Shown: positions 7,535 through 14,856, numbered from the stretch's first letter. The stretch is DNA of 64,000 bases from Oscillibacter valericigenes (GCF_021531435.1 NZ_JAFBIS010000003.1:122103-186102), one strand, 5' to 3'. Notes: generated by a model from the letters alone, not told the origin. Numbers and translations are program-made.

Positions 7535-8269
7535 ATGGAACAGACCGCACTGGTCACCGGCGCCTCCCGGGGCATCGGCAGGGCTGTGGCCCTGGAGCTT
7601 GCCCGGAGGGGCTGGAACGTCTGCGTGAATTACCTGGAACGGCGGGACGACGCCCTGGCCGTGGCGGCGCTCATCGAGGCGGAAGGCCGTCACGCCCTGG
7701 CCATCCAGGCGGATGTGGCGGACCGAGGGGCCGTGGAAGCCATGGTCCGGGACGCCCGGGCGGGGCTGGGGCCCATCTCCCTGCTGGTGAACAACGCCGG
7801 CATCTCTCCCCACGGCCTGTTTCAGGATACCGACGACGCCACCTGGGACCGGACGCTGGCGGTGAACCTCACCGGCGCCAAAAACACCATCCAGGCGGTG
7901 CTGCCCCACATGCTCTCCGAAAAGCGGGGCTGCATCGTGAACATCTCCTCCATCTGGGGCCTGCGGGGGGCGAGCTGCGAGGTGGCCTACGCCTGCTCCA
8001 AGGCCGCCGTCATCGGCCTGACCCGCTCCCTGGCACTGGAGCTGGCCCCCTCCGGCATCCGGGTCAACTGCGTGGCCCCGGGCTGCATCGACACGGACAT
8101 GGTGCGGGTGCTGGGGCAGGAGACCCGGGAGATGCTGGTGGAGGAGACGCCCCTGGGCCGGCTGGGAACGCCGGAGGACATTGCCCACGCCGTGGCCTTC
8201 TTCGCGGAGGAGGAGTCCTCCTTCCTCACCGGGCAGGTGCTGACCGCCGACGGCGGATTCATCGTATAA
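7535..8269 (+). CDS. Short-chain dehydrogenase/reductase (FabG/YmfI-like)
   Basis: A 244-residue classical SDR. It shows TGASRGIG (8-15) for the dinucleotide, NNAG (86-89), structural Asn111, and the catalytic triad Ser139, Tyr152 and Lys156, with an Rx-type C-terminus ending TADGGFIV as in FabG. The segment around the catalytic Ser, SSIWGLRGASCEV, resembles YmfI-type elongation factor P 5-aminopentanone reductases more than FabG of fatty acid synthesis, and the gene is not in a fab cluster. AGGAGGG precedes the ATG at 7535. It is monocistronic between a clear promoter and a bidirectional terminator. SDR family is certain; the substrate is not. Confidence 0.85.
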   Translation: MEQTALVTGASRGIGRAVALELARRGWNVCVNYLERRDDALAVAALIEAEGRHALAIQADVADRGAVEAMVRDARAGLGPISLLVNNAGISPHGLFQDTDDATWDRTLAVNLTGAKNTIQAVLPHMLSEKRGCIVNISSIWGLRGASCEVAYACSKAAVIGLTRSLALELAPSGIRVNCVAPGCIDTDMVRVLGQETREMLVEETPLGRLGTPEDIAHAVAFFAEEESSFLTGQVLTADGGFIV

Positions 8270-8274
8270 ACCGC

Positions 8275-8309
8275 AAAAGACCCGCTGCGAGCTGCAGCGG
8301 GTCTTTTTT
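8275..8309. terminator. Bidirectional terminator between the SDR and repressor genes
   Basis: AAAAGACCCGCTGC / GCAGCGGGTCTTTTTT stem with a short loop, lying exactly between the converging stop codons. Confidence 0.85.
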
Positions 8310-9061
8310 CATTCTTTGCCCGGCAGGGGCAGCGTGTGCAGGATCACCCGGCCGAAGCACACCAGCGTCCGGCCGCCGCCGGGCAGCAGCACCTGGTCGG
8401 CGTCCGCCCGGGCCCGGTTCAGGGAAAACAGGTACACCACGCCCGCCGGGTCCTTGTAATACTGCTTGCAGAATATGTCCCCGTCCACGCAGAAGATGCC
8501 CACATCCCCCGCCTGCAGCGGGTCCCGGTTCACATAGGCCACCGAGCCGTCCCCGATGAAGGGGGCCATGGAGTCGCCCTGGATGCGCACGGCAAACTCC
8601 GCCGCCGGGGGCACGTCGTCCTCCACGGGAATATAGTCGAAGTCCTCGCCGAACACCGGGGCGGCATAGCCCGCCGCGGCAGGGCTCCGGTACAGGGGGA
8701 TCATACGGGGCTCCTGGTCCGCCTTTCCCGCCTCCAGGTCGTCCCGGTAGGCGCACAGCGCGTCCACCACGGAGCCCACCGTCTCCTTCCCCATGGGAGA
8801 CAGGCCCCGGTACTGCTCCAAAAGCTGCCGCTCCCGGCGGCTCAGGGCCGCTCCGCCCGCCCGGAAGCTGTCCTGAAACAGCGTGTTGGGGTCGGTCTCC
8901 AGGCTGTCGAACAGCCGGAGCAAAACCTCCTCCCGGGGAAAGCTGATGCCGGCCTCGTAATTGCCCACGGTGGACTGGGAGACTCCCAGCTGTTTCGCCA
9001 GCGCCGCCTGGGAAAGTCCCAGACCCTCCCGGCACTCCTGGATGCGTTTTCCCAGGCTCAT
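8309..9061 (-). CDS. LexA/CI-like self-cleaving repressor (XRE + S24 peptidase)
   Basis: A 250-residue protein with an N-terminal XRE helix-turn-helix (residues 3-60, LSQAALAKQLGVSQSTVGNYE) and a C-terminal S24 domain. The predicted autocleavage site is Ala130-Gly131, the nucleophile Ser164 (QGDSM) and the general base Lys199 (FCKQYY), in normal order and spacing for LexA/CI/HdiR-type repressors cleaved on DNA damage. The start at 9061 has GAGAGGAG upstream; an ATG at 9094 lies inside the -10 box of the only good promoter and is rejected. Two palindromes in its upstream region are its likely operators, so autoregulation is expected. No adjacent phage genes exist, so it may be a host regulator or a prophage relic. 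Confidence 0.85.
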   Translation of the reverse strand: MSLGKRIQECREGLGLSQAALAKQLGVSQSTVGNYEAGISFPREEVLLRLFDSLETDPNTLFQDSFRAGGAALSRRERQLLEQYRGLSPMGKETVGSVVDALCAYRDDLEAGKADQEPRMIPLYRSPAAAGYAAPVFGEDFDYIPVEDDVPPAAEFAVRIQGDSMAPFIGDGSVAYVNRDPLQAGDVGIFCVDGDIFCKQYYKDPAGVVYLFSLNRARADADQVLLPGGGRTLVCFGRVILHTLPLPGKE

Positions 9062-9089
9062 ACGAAGACTCCTCTCAGTCGTTTTTTCC

Positions 9090-9118
9090 ATCATACCTTA
9101 TACATCTGGTCATGTCAA
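9090..9118 (-). promoter_or_regulatory. Predicted sigma-A promoter of the LexA-like repressor
   Basis: TTGACA (9118-9113) and TATGAT (9095-9090) with a 17-base spacer on the minus strand; the transcript would start near 9083 and use the ATG at 9061. The first operator lies 6 bases upstream of the -35. Confidence 0.8.
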
Positions 9119-9123
9119 ATTAT

Positions 9124-9144
9124 TTTAACAAGAATCTTGTTAAA
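9124..9144. promoter_or_regulatory. Operator palindrome O1
   Basis: A perfect 21-bp palindrome: ten-base arms TTTAACAAGA and TCTTGTTAAA around a central A. It lies between the leftward repressor promoter and a rightward promoter. Its core, AACAAGAATCTTGTT, recurs inverted 60 bases away. Confidence 0.75.
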
Positions 9145-9148
9145 CCCC

Positions 9149-9177
9149 TTGACATAATAGAACATATGTGCTAGCAT
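9149..9177 (+). promoter_or_regulatory. Predicted rightward promoter with no gene behind it
   Basis: TTGACA (9149-9154), 17-base spacer, TAGCAT (9172-9177). It sits between operators O1 and O2 as in a phage-type divergent control region. Transcription would meet a strong hairpin at 9244-9277 after about 95 bases, and no reading frame lies in between. Confidence 0.55.
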
Positions 9178-9187
9178 TTCCGTTGTA

Positions 9188-9202
9188 AACAAGATTCTTG
9201 TT
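9188..9202. promoter_or_regulatory. Operator palindrome O2
   Basis: AACAAGATTCTTGTT, a perfect 7+1+7 palindrome that is the reverse complement of the O1 core. It lies just past the rightward -10 box, where a bound repressor would block it. A weaker related sequence follows at about 9217-9232. Confidence 0.7.
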
Positions 9203-9243
9203 AAAAATAAATAGTCAATCAAGTTTATTGTTATTCCGCGTGT

Positions 9244-9277
9244 AAAAAACCGCCACACCTAATGGTGTAGCGGTTTT
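9244..9277. terminator. Bidirectional hairpin terminator
   Basis: AAAACCGC.ACACC pairs with GGTGT.GCGGTTTT around a TAAT loop. It serves the leftward prepilin gene and would also stop the rightward transcript from 9149-9177. Confidence 0.7.
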
Positions 9278-9328
9278 GGGATGCCGGCCGCCAATACGCA
9301 GCACATTCAGGACTTTCAGCCCCTGTGA

Positions 9329-10312
9329 TCAGTCTTTCAGGCCCAATGCCTTCATATCCGAATCGGACAGGGAGCCCTTTTCGATGTATCGCGCCAGGGC
9401 CTCATTATACTTCTTCATTGCTGCCTGATAGCTGTCAAACTGGAAGGAGGCATTGCCGCCGGCGTTGGTGACATTGGCAAAATTATTGGCAATGGAATAG
9501 TACGCATTTGCCGTTCCCCCATTGTACTGAACGACCTTTGCCATATACACATCGTACTTTTCATTGCGGTAGCCGATCACGGGAATATAGGTGCCGGCCG
9601 TAACCGCGCTGGCCTCGACAGAGGACCAGTAGATCGCGGGAGTAGTCAGCATATCCTTTGATGAGGGATCCTTGGCATAAATTTGCCATGTGACCGCGCC
9701 GTACTCCGCCAAATCAAAGTCTTTCTCCGCCGCATACTCCAAAAACTTCTTGGTTCCCCCACCCTGCGCAGCGGATTCGTTTGAATTGATGACATTGTAC
9801 TTGTATGTGCTGCCGTCCTTCTCCAAAATTTCGGTCAGTATCTCTTGGGTCAGGAACCGTTCTGCCTCCGATTTGCTGATGTAGGCGCTCCGGCTCAGGG
9901 GGAGGGGCTTCTTCTGGCCGCCGCCCCAGTCGATATAGATCTGGCCGTCCCGAAAATAGACCGTGCAGATGCCATTTGCCTTGGGAGCCTTCAGCCAATG
10001 CTCATCGTCCGCATAGGCGATACCGCCCACCACCAGATCGTCCGTTTTTGTGGTCCAGCCGTCCTTCGCCTGGGTCAAAGCAACCGTTGCAAGATAGTAA
10101 CCAATACTCTCATTATATAGGGGAGAGGCGGTATCCTCTGTTATGGCTGCTGTCATCACTTCCGCATAAGCGCTTCTTGCATTCGCCAGATCAACCATTT
10201 CTCTGCTTTTTTCGAGCTGACCTGAAAAAACAGGGACCGCGATTGCCGTGAGCACTGAAATGATCGCCACGACTATAAGGAGTTCCGCAAGAGTAAAGCC
10301 TTTTTTCTCCAT
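9329..10312 (-). CDS. Type IV prepilin-like protein
   Basis: A 327-residue secreted/pilin-like protein with the type III signal: MEKKGFTLAELLIVVAIISVLTA, i.e. a short basic leader, the prepilin peptidase site G/FTLAE with Glu at mature position 5, and a 20-residue hydrophobic helix. The rest is a hydrophilic domain without cysteines that I do not recognise, much larger than a typical major pilin, so a minor pilin or pseudopilin-type surface protein is likely. No pilus assembly ATPase, PilC or prepilin peptidase lies nearby, so it depends on machinery elsewhere. AAGGGGGG precedes the ATG. Confidence 0.82.
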   Translation of the reverse strand: MEKKGFTLAELLIVVAIISVLTAIAVPVFSGQLEKSREMVDLANARSAYAEVMTAAITEDTASPLYNESIGYYLATVALTQAKDGWTTKTDDLVVGGIAYADDEHWLKAPKANGICTVYFRDGQIYIDWGGGQKKPLPLSRSAYISKSEAERFLTQEILTEILEKDGSTYKYNVINSNESAAQGGGTKKFLEYAAEKDFDLAEYGAVTWQIYAKDPSSKDMLTTPAIYWSSVEASAVTAGTYIPVIGYRNEKYDVYMAKVVQYNGGTANAYYSIANNFANVTNAGGNASFQFDSYQAAMKKYNEALARYIEKGSLSDSDMKALGLKD

Positions 10313-10480
10313 TGTAGCCCCCCTTTTTCCAAAAAATGCAAATAGTTTAACATTTTATTATTTTAACACGAACAGAAGGTTTTGTCTATTCAAAATAGGT
10401 GCGGGAGGTTTTCCCCCATTTTCATGGCTCACCCCGCGCACCTGTATAACCGGCGGACCGTATTGGTGGGCGAGTCCAGC

Positions 10481-10519
10481 CAAAAAAATTACCGACCACC
10501 CTGACGGATGATCGGCAAT
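10481..10519 (-). terminator. Terminator downstream of tRNA-Tyr
   Basis: On the minus strand TTGCCGA pairs with TCGGTAA (with a wobble) around a second small stem, followed by TTTTTTT. The remainder of 10313-10519 shows only AT-rich upstream sequence of the prepilin gene. Confidence 0.55.
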
Positions 10520-10604
10520 TGGTGGGGGAAGGTGGATTCGAACCACCGAAGTCAGTGACAACAGATTTACAGTCTGCCCCATTTGACCGCTCTGGAATTC
10601 CCCC
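10520..10604 (-). tRNA. tRNA-Tyr(GTA)
   Basis: 85-nt class II tRNA on the minus strand with acceptor GGGGGAA/TTCCCCC, anticodon GTA in loop CTGTAAA, a long variable arm, T-loop GTTCGAATC and encoded CCA. Confidence 0.95.
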
Positions 10605-10613
10605 ATATTCAAT

Positions 10614-10689
10614 TGGAGCTGGTGGACGGATTCGAACCCCCGACCTGCTGATTACAAATCAGCTGCTCTACCAGCTGAGCTACACCAGC
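10614..10689 (-). tRNA. tRNA-Thr(TGT)
   Basis: 76-nt cloverleaf on the minus strand: acceptor GCTGGTG/CACCAGC, anticodon stem GCTGA/TCAGC with loop TTTGTAA (anticodon TGT), T-loop GTTCGAATC and encoded CCA. The T-stem appears to contain one G-G mismatch. It precedes tRNA-Tyr by 9 bases in the same transcript. Confidence 0.9.
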
Positions 10690-10780
10690 AAGCATCAGTT
10701 CCAACAGCAGGATTTATATTACCAGAAGGGACTTGGTTTGTCAACAATTTTTTTATTCTTTTTTTGAGGAGGCATCATTT

Positions 10781-10969
10781 TTGCTGCACACTGAAAAACG
10801 CCGGAGACGGCAAACCCTGCGCTGCACCCTGTGCGGCCGGGAGATCACCGTGGGTGAGGAATACTGGGCCTGCAACGGCAGCCGCGTCTGCTCCGCCTGC
10901 CTGCCGGAGTTCGCCCGGCAGGAGCTGTCCCCCTGCCATGAGATACGGGGAAAGGAGGCGGCGCTGTGA
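10781..10969 (+). CDS. Small zinc-ribbon protein
   Basis: A 62-residue protein with two Cys pairs, CTLCGR and CSACLPEF, separated by about 20 residues, the pattern of a small zinc ribbon. I recognise no named family. TTG at 10781 was chosen because GAGGAGG lies 8 bases upstream; the frame extends to an ATG at 10733 but that part reads through a T-rich promoter-like stretch. It is followed, with overlap, by a short coiled-coil protein and a sigma-region-4 protein, suggesting a small regulatory operon. Confidence 0.6.
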   Translation: MLHTEKRRRRQTLRCTLCGREITVGEEYWACNGSRVCSACLPEFARQELSPCHEIRGKEAAL

Positions 10970-11199
10970 CACTTTTGGAAATGTCCGTCCAATACGCCGA
11001 AAACGCGGAGCGGCTCCGCGCCCGCATCCGGGAGCTGCGGGCCGAGGAGCGGCAGCAAACGGACCCGGAGGCCGCCCGCAGGCTGCGCCAGCGCATCGAC
11101 GTTCTGACGCCCATCCTGCGGGAGTGCCGGGAGCTGGCGGTCCTGACCGCACGATATTATGACAGGAGTTATCACAAACATGAACGCTACACCCTTTGA
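10966..11199 (+). CDS. Small helical protein of unknown function
   Basis: A 77-residue charged, alpha-helical (probably coiled-coil) protein rich in Arg and Glu, ending in ARYYDRSYHKHERYTL. GTG at 10966 overlaps the stop of the zinc-ribbon gene and has AAGGAGG upstream. It overlaps the start of the sigma-like gene, so the three are co-translated. No family recognised. Confidence 0.6.
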   Translation: MTLLEMSVQYAENAERLRARIRELRAEERQQTDPEAARRLRQRIDVLTPILRECRELAVLTARYYDRSYHKHERYTL

Positions 11200-11476
11200 C
11201 ACCAGAAGCAGCGAATGGGCCGGCGACATGACCGTCTGGCTCCGGGAAAACGCCAACGACAACCAGGAGCAGATCGAGCGGCTCCTGCGGAACCTCCGCA
11301 AAGCCCGGATACAGGAGCTGACGCCCCGCCAGCAGGAGATCCTCTCCCTGCGCTACGAACAGGACATGCGGGTGACGGAGATCGCCCGGACGCTGGGCCT
11401 GAACCGCTCCACCGTCTCCCGGACCCTGAAGCGGGCCCAGGACCGGCTGCGCCGCTGTCTCCAGTACGCACTATAA
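11180..11476 (+). CDS. Sigma-70 region 4 domain protein
   Basis: A 98-residue protein whose C-terminal half is a sigma-70 region 4 helix-turn-helix: LTPRQQEILSLRYEQDMRVTEIARTLGLNRSTVSRTLKRAQDRLRRCL. It lacks region 2, so it cannot by itself melt a promoter and is more likely a DNA-binding regulator or part of a split sigma factor. ATG at 11180 has AGGAG upstream; an ATG at 11159 lacks one. It is the last gene of the small operon that begins at 10781. Confidence 0.78.
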   Translation: MNATPFDTRSSEWAGDMTVWLRENANDNQEQIERLLRNLRKARIQELTPRQQEILSLRYEQDMRVTEIARTLGLNRSTVSRTLKRAQDRLRRCLQYAL

Positions 11477-11485
11477 ACTTCCCTC

Positions 11486-11514
11486 TTGTGGTTTTCCGCC
11501 GCAGGCCGTATAAT
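11486..11514 (+). promoter_or_regulatory. Predicted sigma-A promoter of the YitT gene
   Basis: TTGTGG (11486-11491), 17-base spacer, perfect TATAAT (11509-11514). Confidence 0.75.
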
Positions 11515-11558
11515 CGGCAGTAGCAGGGCATCCTAAATCACAGACGGGAGGTACCTCT

Positions 11559-12443
11559 ATGCTTTATAATACTCTGCACAACCGCTGGCTGCGGATCGTC
11601 GCCGCCGTGGTGGGCGAGCTGATCGCCGCCGCCGCGCTGAACCTGTTCATCGTCCCGCTGAACCTTTACACCGGCGGCATCATGGGCGTGTGCCAGCTCA
11701 TCCGTACCTTTCTGCAGACGCTGCTGGGTGTGACCTTCGGCGCTTACGACATCGCCGGTATCCTGTACTTCCTGGTAAACGTCCCCATCCTGCTGTTCGC
11801 CTACAAATCCCTGGGCCTGGGCCTGGTGGCAAAGACCATCATCTGCACCGTGTCCTACTCCCTGTTTTACAGCATCATCCCCATCCCATCCGCCCCCATT
11901 GTGGATGATTACCTGACCGCCTGCCTGCTGGGCGGCATCCTCACCGGCATCGGCAGCGGCATCGTGCTGACCTGCGGGTGCAGCAGCGGCGGCCTGGACG
12001 TCATCGGCCTGTGCCTGAGCAAGCGGGGCAGCAGCTTCACCGTGGGCAAGTTCTCCCTGACCTTCAACGTGTTTTTGTACACCGCCTGCCTGATTCTGTT
12101 CAGCCCGGAGGTGGCCATCTACTCCGTCATCTACAACTTCTTCGCCTCTATGGTGCTGGACCGGATGCACCAGCAGAACGTCAACGTTATGGCGCTGATC
12201 TTCACCCATGCCGACGAGCACATTCTGGGCCAGTTCATCATCGACAAGCTGAACCGGGGCGTCACCTACTGGAACGGCACCGGCGCCTACACCGGGCAGG
12301 GCGTGCACGTGCTCTGCGTCAGCCTTTCCAAGTATGAGATCGAGGAGCTGCTCCACGCCGTCCGCTCCATCGACCCCCAGGCGTTTCTGACGGTGCAGGA
12401 GGGCGTCCATGTCTACGGCAATTTCCGCAAGAAGCTGGAGTGA
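11559..12443 (+). CDS. YitT family membrane protein (DUF161/DUF2179)
   Basis: A 294-residue YitT/YqfU/YpjC family protein: five to six membrane helices with the family pattern (AAALNLFIVPLNLYTGGIMGVCQLI and the glycine-rich GGILTGIGSGIVLTCG) and a C-terminal soluble DUF2179 domain (ADEHILGQFIIDKLNRGVTYW). Function is unknown in the family. GGGAGG precedes the ATG, and a good promoter lies 45 bases upstream. The racemase gene follows after 4 bases, so the two are probably cotranscribed. Confidence 0.92.
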   Translation: MLYNTLHNRWLRIVAAVVGELIAAAALNLFIVPLNLYTGGIMGVCQLIRTFLQTLLGVTFGAYDIAGILYFLVNVPILLFAYKSLGLGLVAKTIICTVSYSLFYSIIPIPSAPIVDDYLTACLLGGILTGIGSGIVLTCGCSSGGLDVIGLCLSKRGSSFTVGKFSLTFNVFLYTACLILFSPEVAIYSVIYNFFASMVLDRMHQQNVNVMALIFTHADEHILGQFIIDKLNRGVTYWNGTGAYTGQGVHVLCVSLSKYEIEELLHAVRSIDPQAFLTVQEGVHVYGNFRKKLE

Positions 12444-12447
12444 CAGT

Positions 12448-13101
12448 ATGCATACCGAACATCACATCGCGGTGCTGGCCGGCACGCCGGTGGACACCCA
12501 AATGGGCGTGGACTGTCTTGCCAGGGCGGGCCTCGCGGGGCTGGCCTTTCCCATGGCCTCCGACCCCCGGCGGCAGACCGCCTTTCAAATCTCCTCCCAG
12601 GGGGAGAAAACGGCGGCGGTGCGGGCCGTGCTGGAGACAGCGAAAGGCCAGGGCTGCCGGAAGGCCTTTATTTACTGCAACTCCCTGTCCGGCTCCGTGG
12701 ACTTCACCCCCCTGGCGGCGGAGACGGGCATGGACATCGTGACGCCGCTGGACATCTACCGGGAGCTGGCGCCCAGGTACCGCCGCCTGGGGCTCATCGC
12801 CGCCAACGCCCAGGGGCTGGCGGGCATCGAACGGACGCTGTTTGCCGCCAATCCGGAGCTGGACCTGCTGGGAGCCTGTATGCTGCCGGCGGTGCTGTCC
12901 ATCGAGGCGGGGGAGCCGCCGGAGGAGCTGGTGGAGCGCCACCGCCTGCCGGAGCTGGCGGAGTGGTTCCGTCTCAGCGGCATGGAGGCCCTGGTGCTGG
13001 GCTGTACACACTTCCCTTATTTTAAAGAGGCGCTGGCAAAGCGGACAAGCCTGCCGCTCATCGACCCGGCGGAGGAAATGATACATAGGATCATGGAATG
13101 A
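12448..13101 (+). CDS. Aspartate/glutamate racemase family protein
   Basis: A 217-residue member of the cofactor-independent Asp/Glu racemase superfamily. Both catalytic cysteines can be seen: IYCNSLSG (first half) and LGCTHFPYF (second half). It lacks the N-terminal DSGxGG motif of MurI, so it is probably not the cell-wall glutamate racemase; an aspartate or hydantoin-type substrate is possible. GGAG precedes the ATG and the gene sits 4 bases after yitT. Confidence 0.8.
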   Translation: MHTEHHIAVLAGTPVDTQMGVDCLARAGLAGLAFPMASDPRRQTAFQISSQGEKTAAVRAVLETAKGQGCRKAFIYCNSLSGSVDFTPLAAETGMDIVTPLDIYRELAPRYRRLGLIAANAQGLAGIERTLFAANPELDLLGACMLPAVLSIEAGEPPEELVERHRLPELAEWFRLSGMEALVLGCTHFPYFKEALAKRTSLPLIDPAEEMIHRIME

Positions 13102-13104
13102 AGG

Positions 13105-13136
13105 AGCGCCCTCCCGTGCTGAACGACACGGGAGGG
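13105..13136 (+). terminator. Hairpin after the racemase gene
   Basis: CGCCCTCCCGTG pairs with CACGGGAGGGCG around an 8-base loop, right after the stop codon; the following T-run is weak. Confidence 0.6.
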
Positions 13137-13155
13137 CGTATTGATCTTGCTCACC

Positions 13156-13222
13156 ATGCAAAAAGACCTCATCCATTCGGATGAGGTCTTTTCTGGAGCG
13201 GGCAACGAGGCTCGAACTCGCT
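13156..13222 (-). repeat. 67-bp direct repeat, copy 1 (tRNA-Gly 3' end plus its terminator)
   Basis: Identical over 67 bases to 13336-13402, exactly 180 bases away. It contains a terminator hairpin and the last 29 bases of tRNA-Gly but no 5' half, so it is not a functional tRNA. The 113 bases between the copies contain two hairpins and an inverted, 22/24-identical copy of the tRNA T-arm region (about 13302-13325). Confidence 0.85.
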
Positions 13223-13335
13223 TCCCGGCATCCCACAAATGGCCTGCGTCCATTTGCGGGAACCCTACCTCACCTCAGATTCAAAACGCGCTTCGCGCGT
13301 ACAGGTGGAGGCCGCGAGTTCGAGCCGAAAACTCT

Positions 13336-13402
13336 ATGCAAAAAGACCTCATCCATTCGGATGAGGTCTTTTCTGGAGCGGGCAACGAGGCTCGAACTCG
13401 CT
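13336..13402 (-). repeat. 67-bp direct repeat, copy 2 (within tRNA-Gly and its terminator)
   Basis: Second copy, covering the terminator (AAAAGACCTCATCC/GGATGAGGTCTTTT, 13340-13372) and the 3' 29 bases of the intact tRNA-Gly. Confidence 0.85.
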
Positions 13403-13449
13403 ACCTCCACCTTGGCAAGGTGGCGCTCTACCAGATGAGCTATGCCCGC
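13374..13449 (-). tRNA. tRNA-Gly(GCC)
   Basis: 76-nt cloverleaf on the minus strand: acceptor GCGGGCA/TGCCCGC, anticodon stem CCACC/GGTGG with loop TTGCCAA (GCC), T-loop GTTCGAGCC, encoded CCA. A terminator hairpin follows directly. Confidence 0.95.
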
Positions 13450-13500
13450 GAGAACAAGGTGTATTCTAGCAGATGATTTACACCTTGTCAAGCATCTTTT

Positions 13501-14253
13501 TTAATTTTCTTCTTTTTCTTCGCCGTCCGCGGCTTCCTCCGGGGGAAGGTCGGTCTCTTCTTCCGGTTCCTCACTCATATTCCGTTCCAGGAAGGCCGCG
13601 AGCTCCTCCTCCGACGGCTCCAGCAGGAATTCCACCAGCCCCACGGGGCCCTCCGCCGGGTAGTAGTTCACCACCCAGGGCGTCTCCTCCGTCAATCCGT
13701 GCTCCTCCCGCACCTGGGCCACGGCGCTCTCAATGCCGCTCTGTCCGTCCTGGCCCCAGTAGCCGATGCGCACCGCCAGCTCCGTCCTGCCGTCCTCCAG
13801 CGCCGACTCAAGCAGGCTGGAGACAGCCTCCGGCCGGGTGGCGTTCACCACCGCCTGGATCTGCTCCGCCGTCCGGCGGTAGCCGATCTGGACGGCGATC
13901 TCGTAATAGCCCCGCTGGGACTGGCTGGAGGACGTGATATACGCCACCGCATAGGCGCCCAGCGGTGTCTCCTCCTGGATCTCCACCGTGGCCCGCTCCA
14001 GGGTATCCGCCACGGACACGTCATCCCCGAAGTTATACAGGCGAATGGCCGCGTTCTCCGTGTGCTGGCCGATGAGCAGCAGGAGGTCGTTCACGATGTC
14101 CTGATAGTTCTCCGCCCGCAAAGTGCCGGCGGCCTCGCTCTCCCAGAACTTGCTGCTGTGAGGCTCCGTGGTGCTGTACTCCCGCGCCAGAAGCGGCGTG
14201 CAGCCCGTCAGGAGCAGCGCCGCCAGCAGCAGCGCGGCCCAGCGCCCCCTCAC
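13501..14253 (-). CDS. Putative lipoprotein of unknown function
   Basis: A 250-residue secreted protein with a lipobox signal peptide (LLLAALLLTGC, Cys about residue 18) and a very acidic tail ending EEPEEETDLPPEEAADGEEKEEN. The middle part is a soluble alpha/beta domain that I do not recognise. GTG at 14253 overlaps the LUD gene stop (GTGA), giving a normal signal peptide; the longer frame to 14313 would place an Arg/Gly-rich stretch in front of it. Probably cotranslated with the LUD gene. Confidence 0.65.
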   Translation of the reverse strand: MRGRWAALLLAALLLTGCTPLLAREYSTTEPHSSKFWESEAAGTLRAENYQDIVNDLLLLIGQHTENAAIRLYNFGDDVSVADTLERATVEIQEETPLGAYAVAYITSSSQSQRGYYEIAVQIGYRRTAEQIQAVVNATRPEAVSSLLESALEDGRTELAVRIGYWGQDGQSGIESAVAQVREEHGLTEETPWVVNYYPAEGPVGLVEFLLEPSEEELAAFLERNMSEEPEEETDLPPEEAADGEEKEEN

Positions 14254-14840
14254 AGGCCCAGGTCCTCGTCCACCAGGACGATCTCCACTTCCCCGCCGAC
14301 GCTGGGCCCCCACAGCACCACCAGGCTCCGGCAGATGCGCTCCGGGCTCCTGCAGTCATAGCAGCGGTCGCCCTTCACGGCGCAGGGGGTCTTTTTCCCC
14401 ATCCGCTGGGCGTTCTTCGGGGCGGCGATGTTCCGCGCCCGCCACAGCGCCTCGTCGTAGGTGGGGGCCAGCTTGTTCTTGCCGATGATAAAGTAAACCT
14501 TCCTGTGGCCGTACAGCGTGGCGGCCACCCGGTTGCCCGCGCCGTCGATGTTGATGACCTCGCCGGTCTCCGCTAAGCCGTTGGCGGAGGTGATATACAC
14601 AGCGGCATGGGCGGCTTTCACCCGGGCCTCCTCGCCGTCGGTCCAGTGCCAGTGGACCTCGTTATGGGCAGCCAGCTTCTCATGGAGGCCCATCTCCCGC
14701 ACCGTCATGGAGCCGCCGATGCCCACGGACACGCCGTCGATGCTCCTGTCCAGATAGGCGGCGGCTTCGGCGGCGGTGGAGAAGGTGCTGACGGCAAAGC
14801 CCCGGGCCTCCAGGTTCTTTTTCACGTTTTCAAATGCCAT
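14250..14840 (-). CDS. LUD domain protein (LutC/YkgG-like)
   Basis: A 196-residue protein of the LUD family. Motifs include VSVGIGGSMTVREMGL, then VYITSANGLAETGEVINIDGAGNRVA and VYFIIGKNKLAP, followed by a C-terminal Cys cluster CYDCRSPERIC that may bind metal. LutC-type proteins take part in lactate oxidation with LutA/LutB, but neither is present here, and this stand-alone form is common in clostridia with unknown role. It begins 16 bases downstream of parC. Confidence 0.82.
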   Translation of the reverse strand: MAFENVKKNLEARGFAVSTFSTAAEAAAYLDRSIDGVSVGIGGSMTVREMGLHEKLAAHNEVHWHWTDGEEARVKAAHAAVYITSANGLAETGEVINIDGAGNRVAATLYGHRKVYFIIGKNKLAPTYDEALWRARNIAAPKNAQRMGKKTPCAVKGDRCYDCRSPERICRSLVVLWGPSVGGEVEIVLVDEDLGL

Positions 14841-14856
14841 GATGTGTTCCTCCTTG

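Noticed and set aside
8309..9094. Longer start (ATG 9094) for the LexA-like repressor
   Set aside because: That ATG lies inside the -10 box of the predicted promoter and has no ribosome site; ATG 9061 follows GAGAGGAG.
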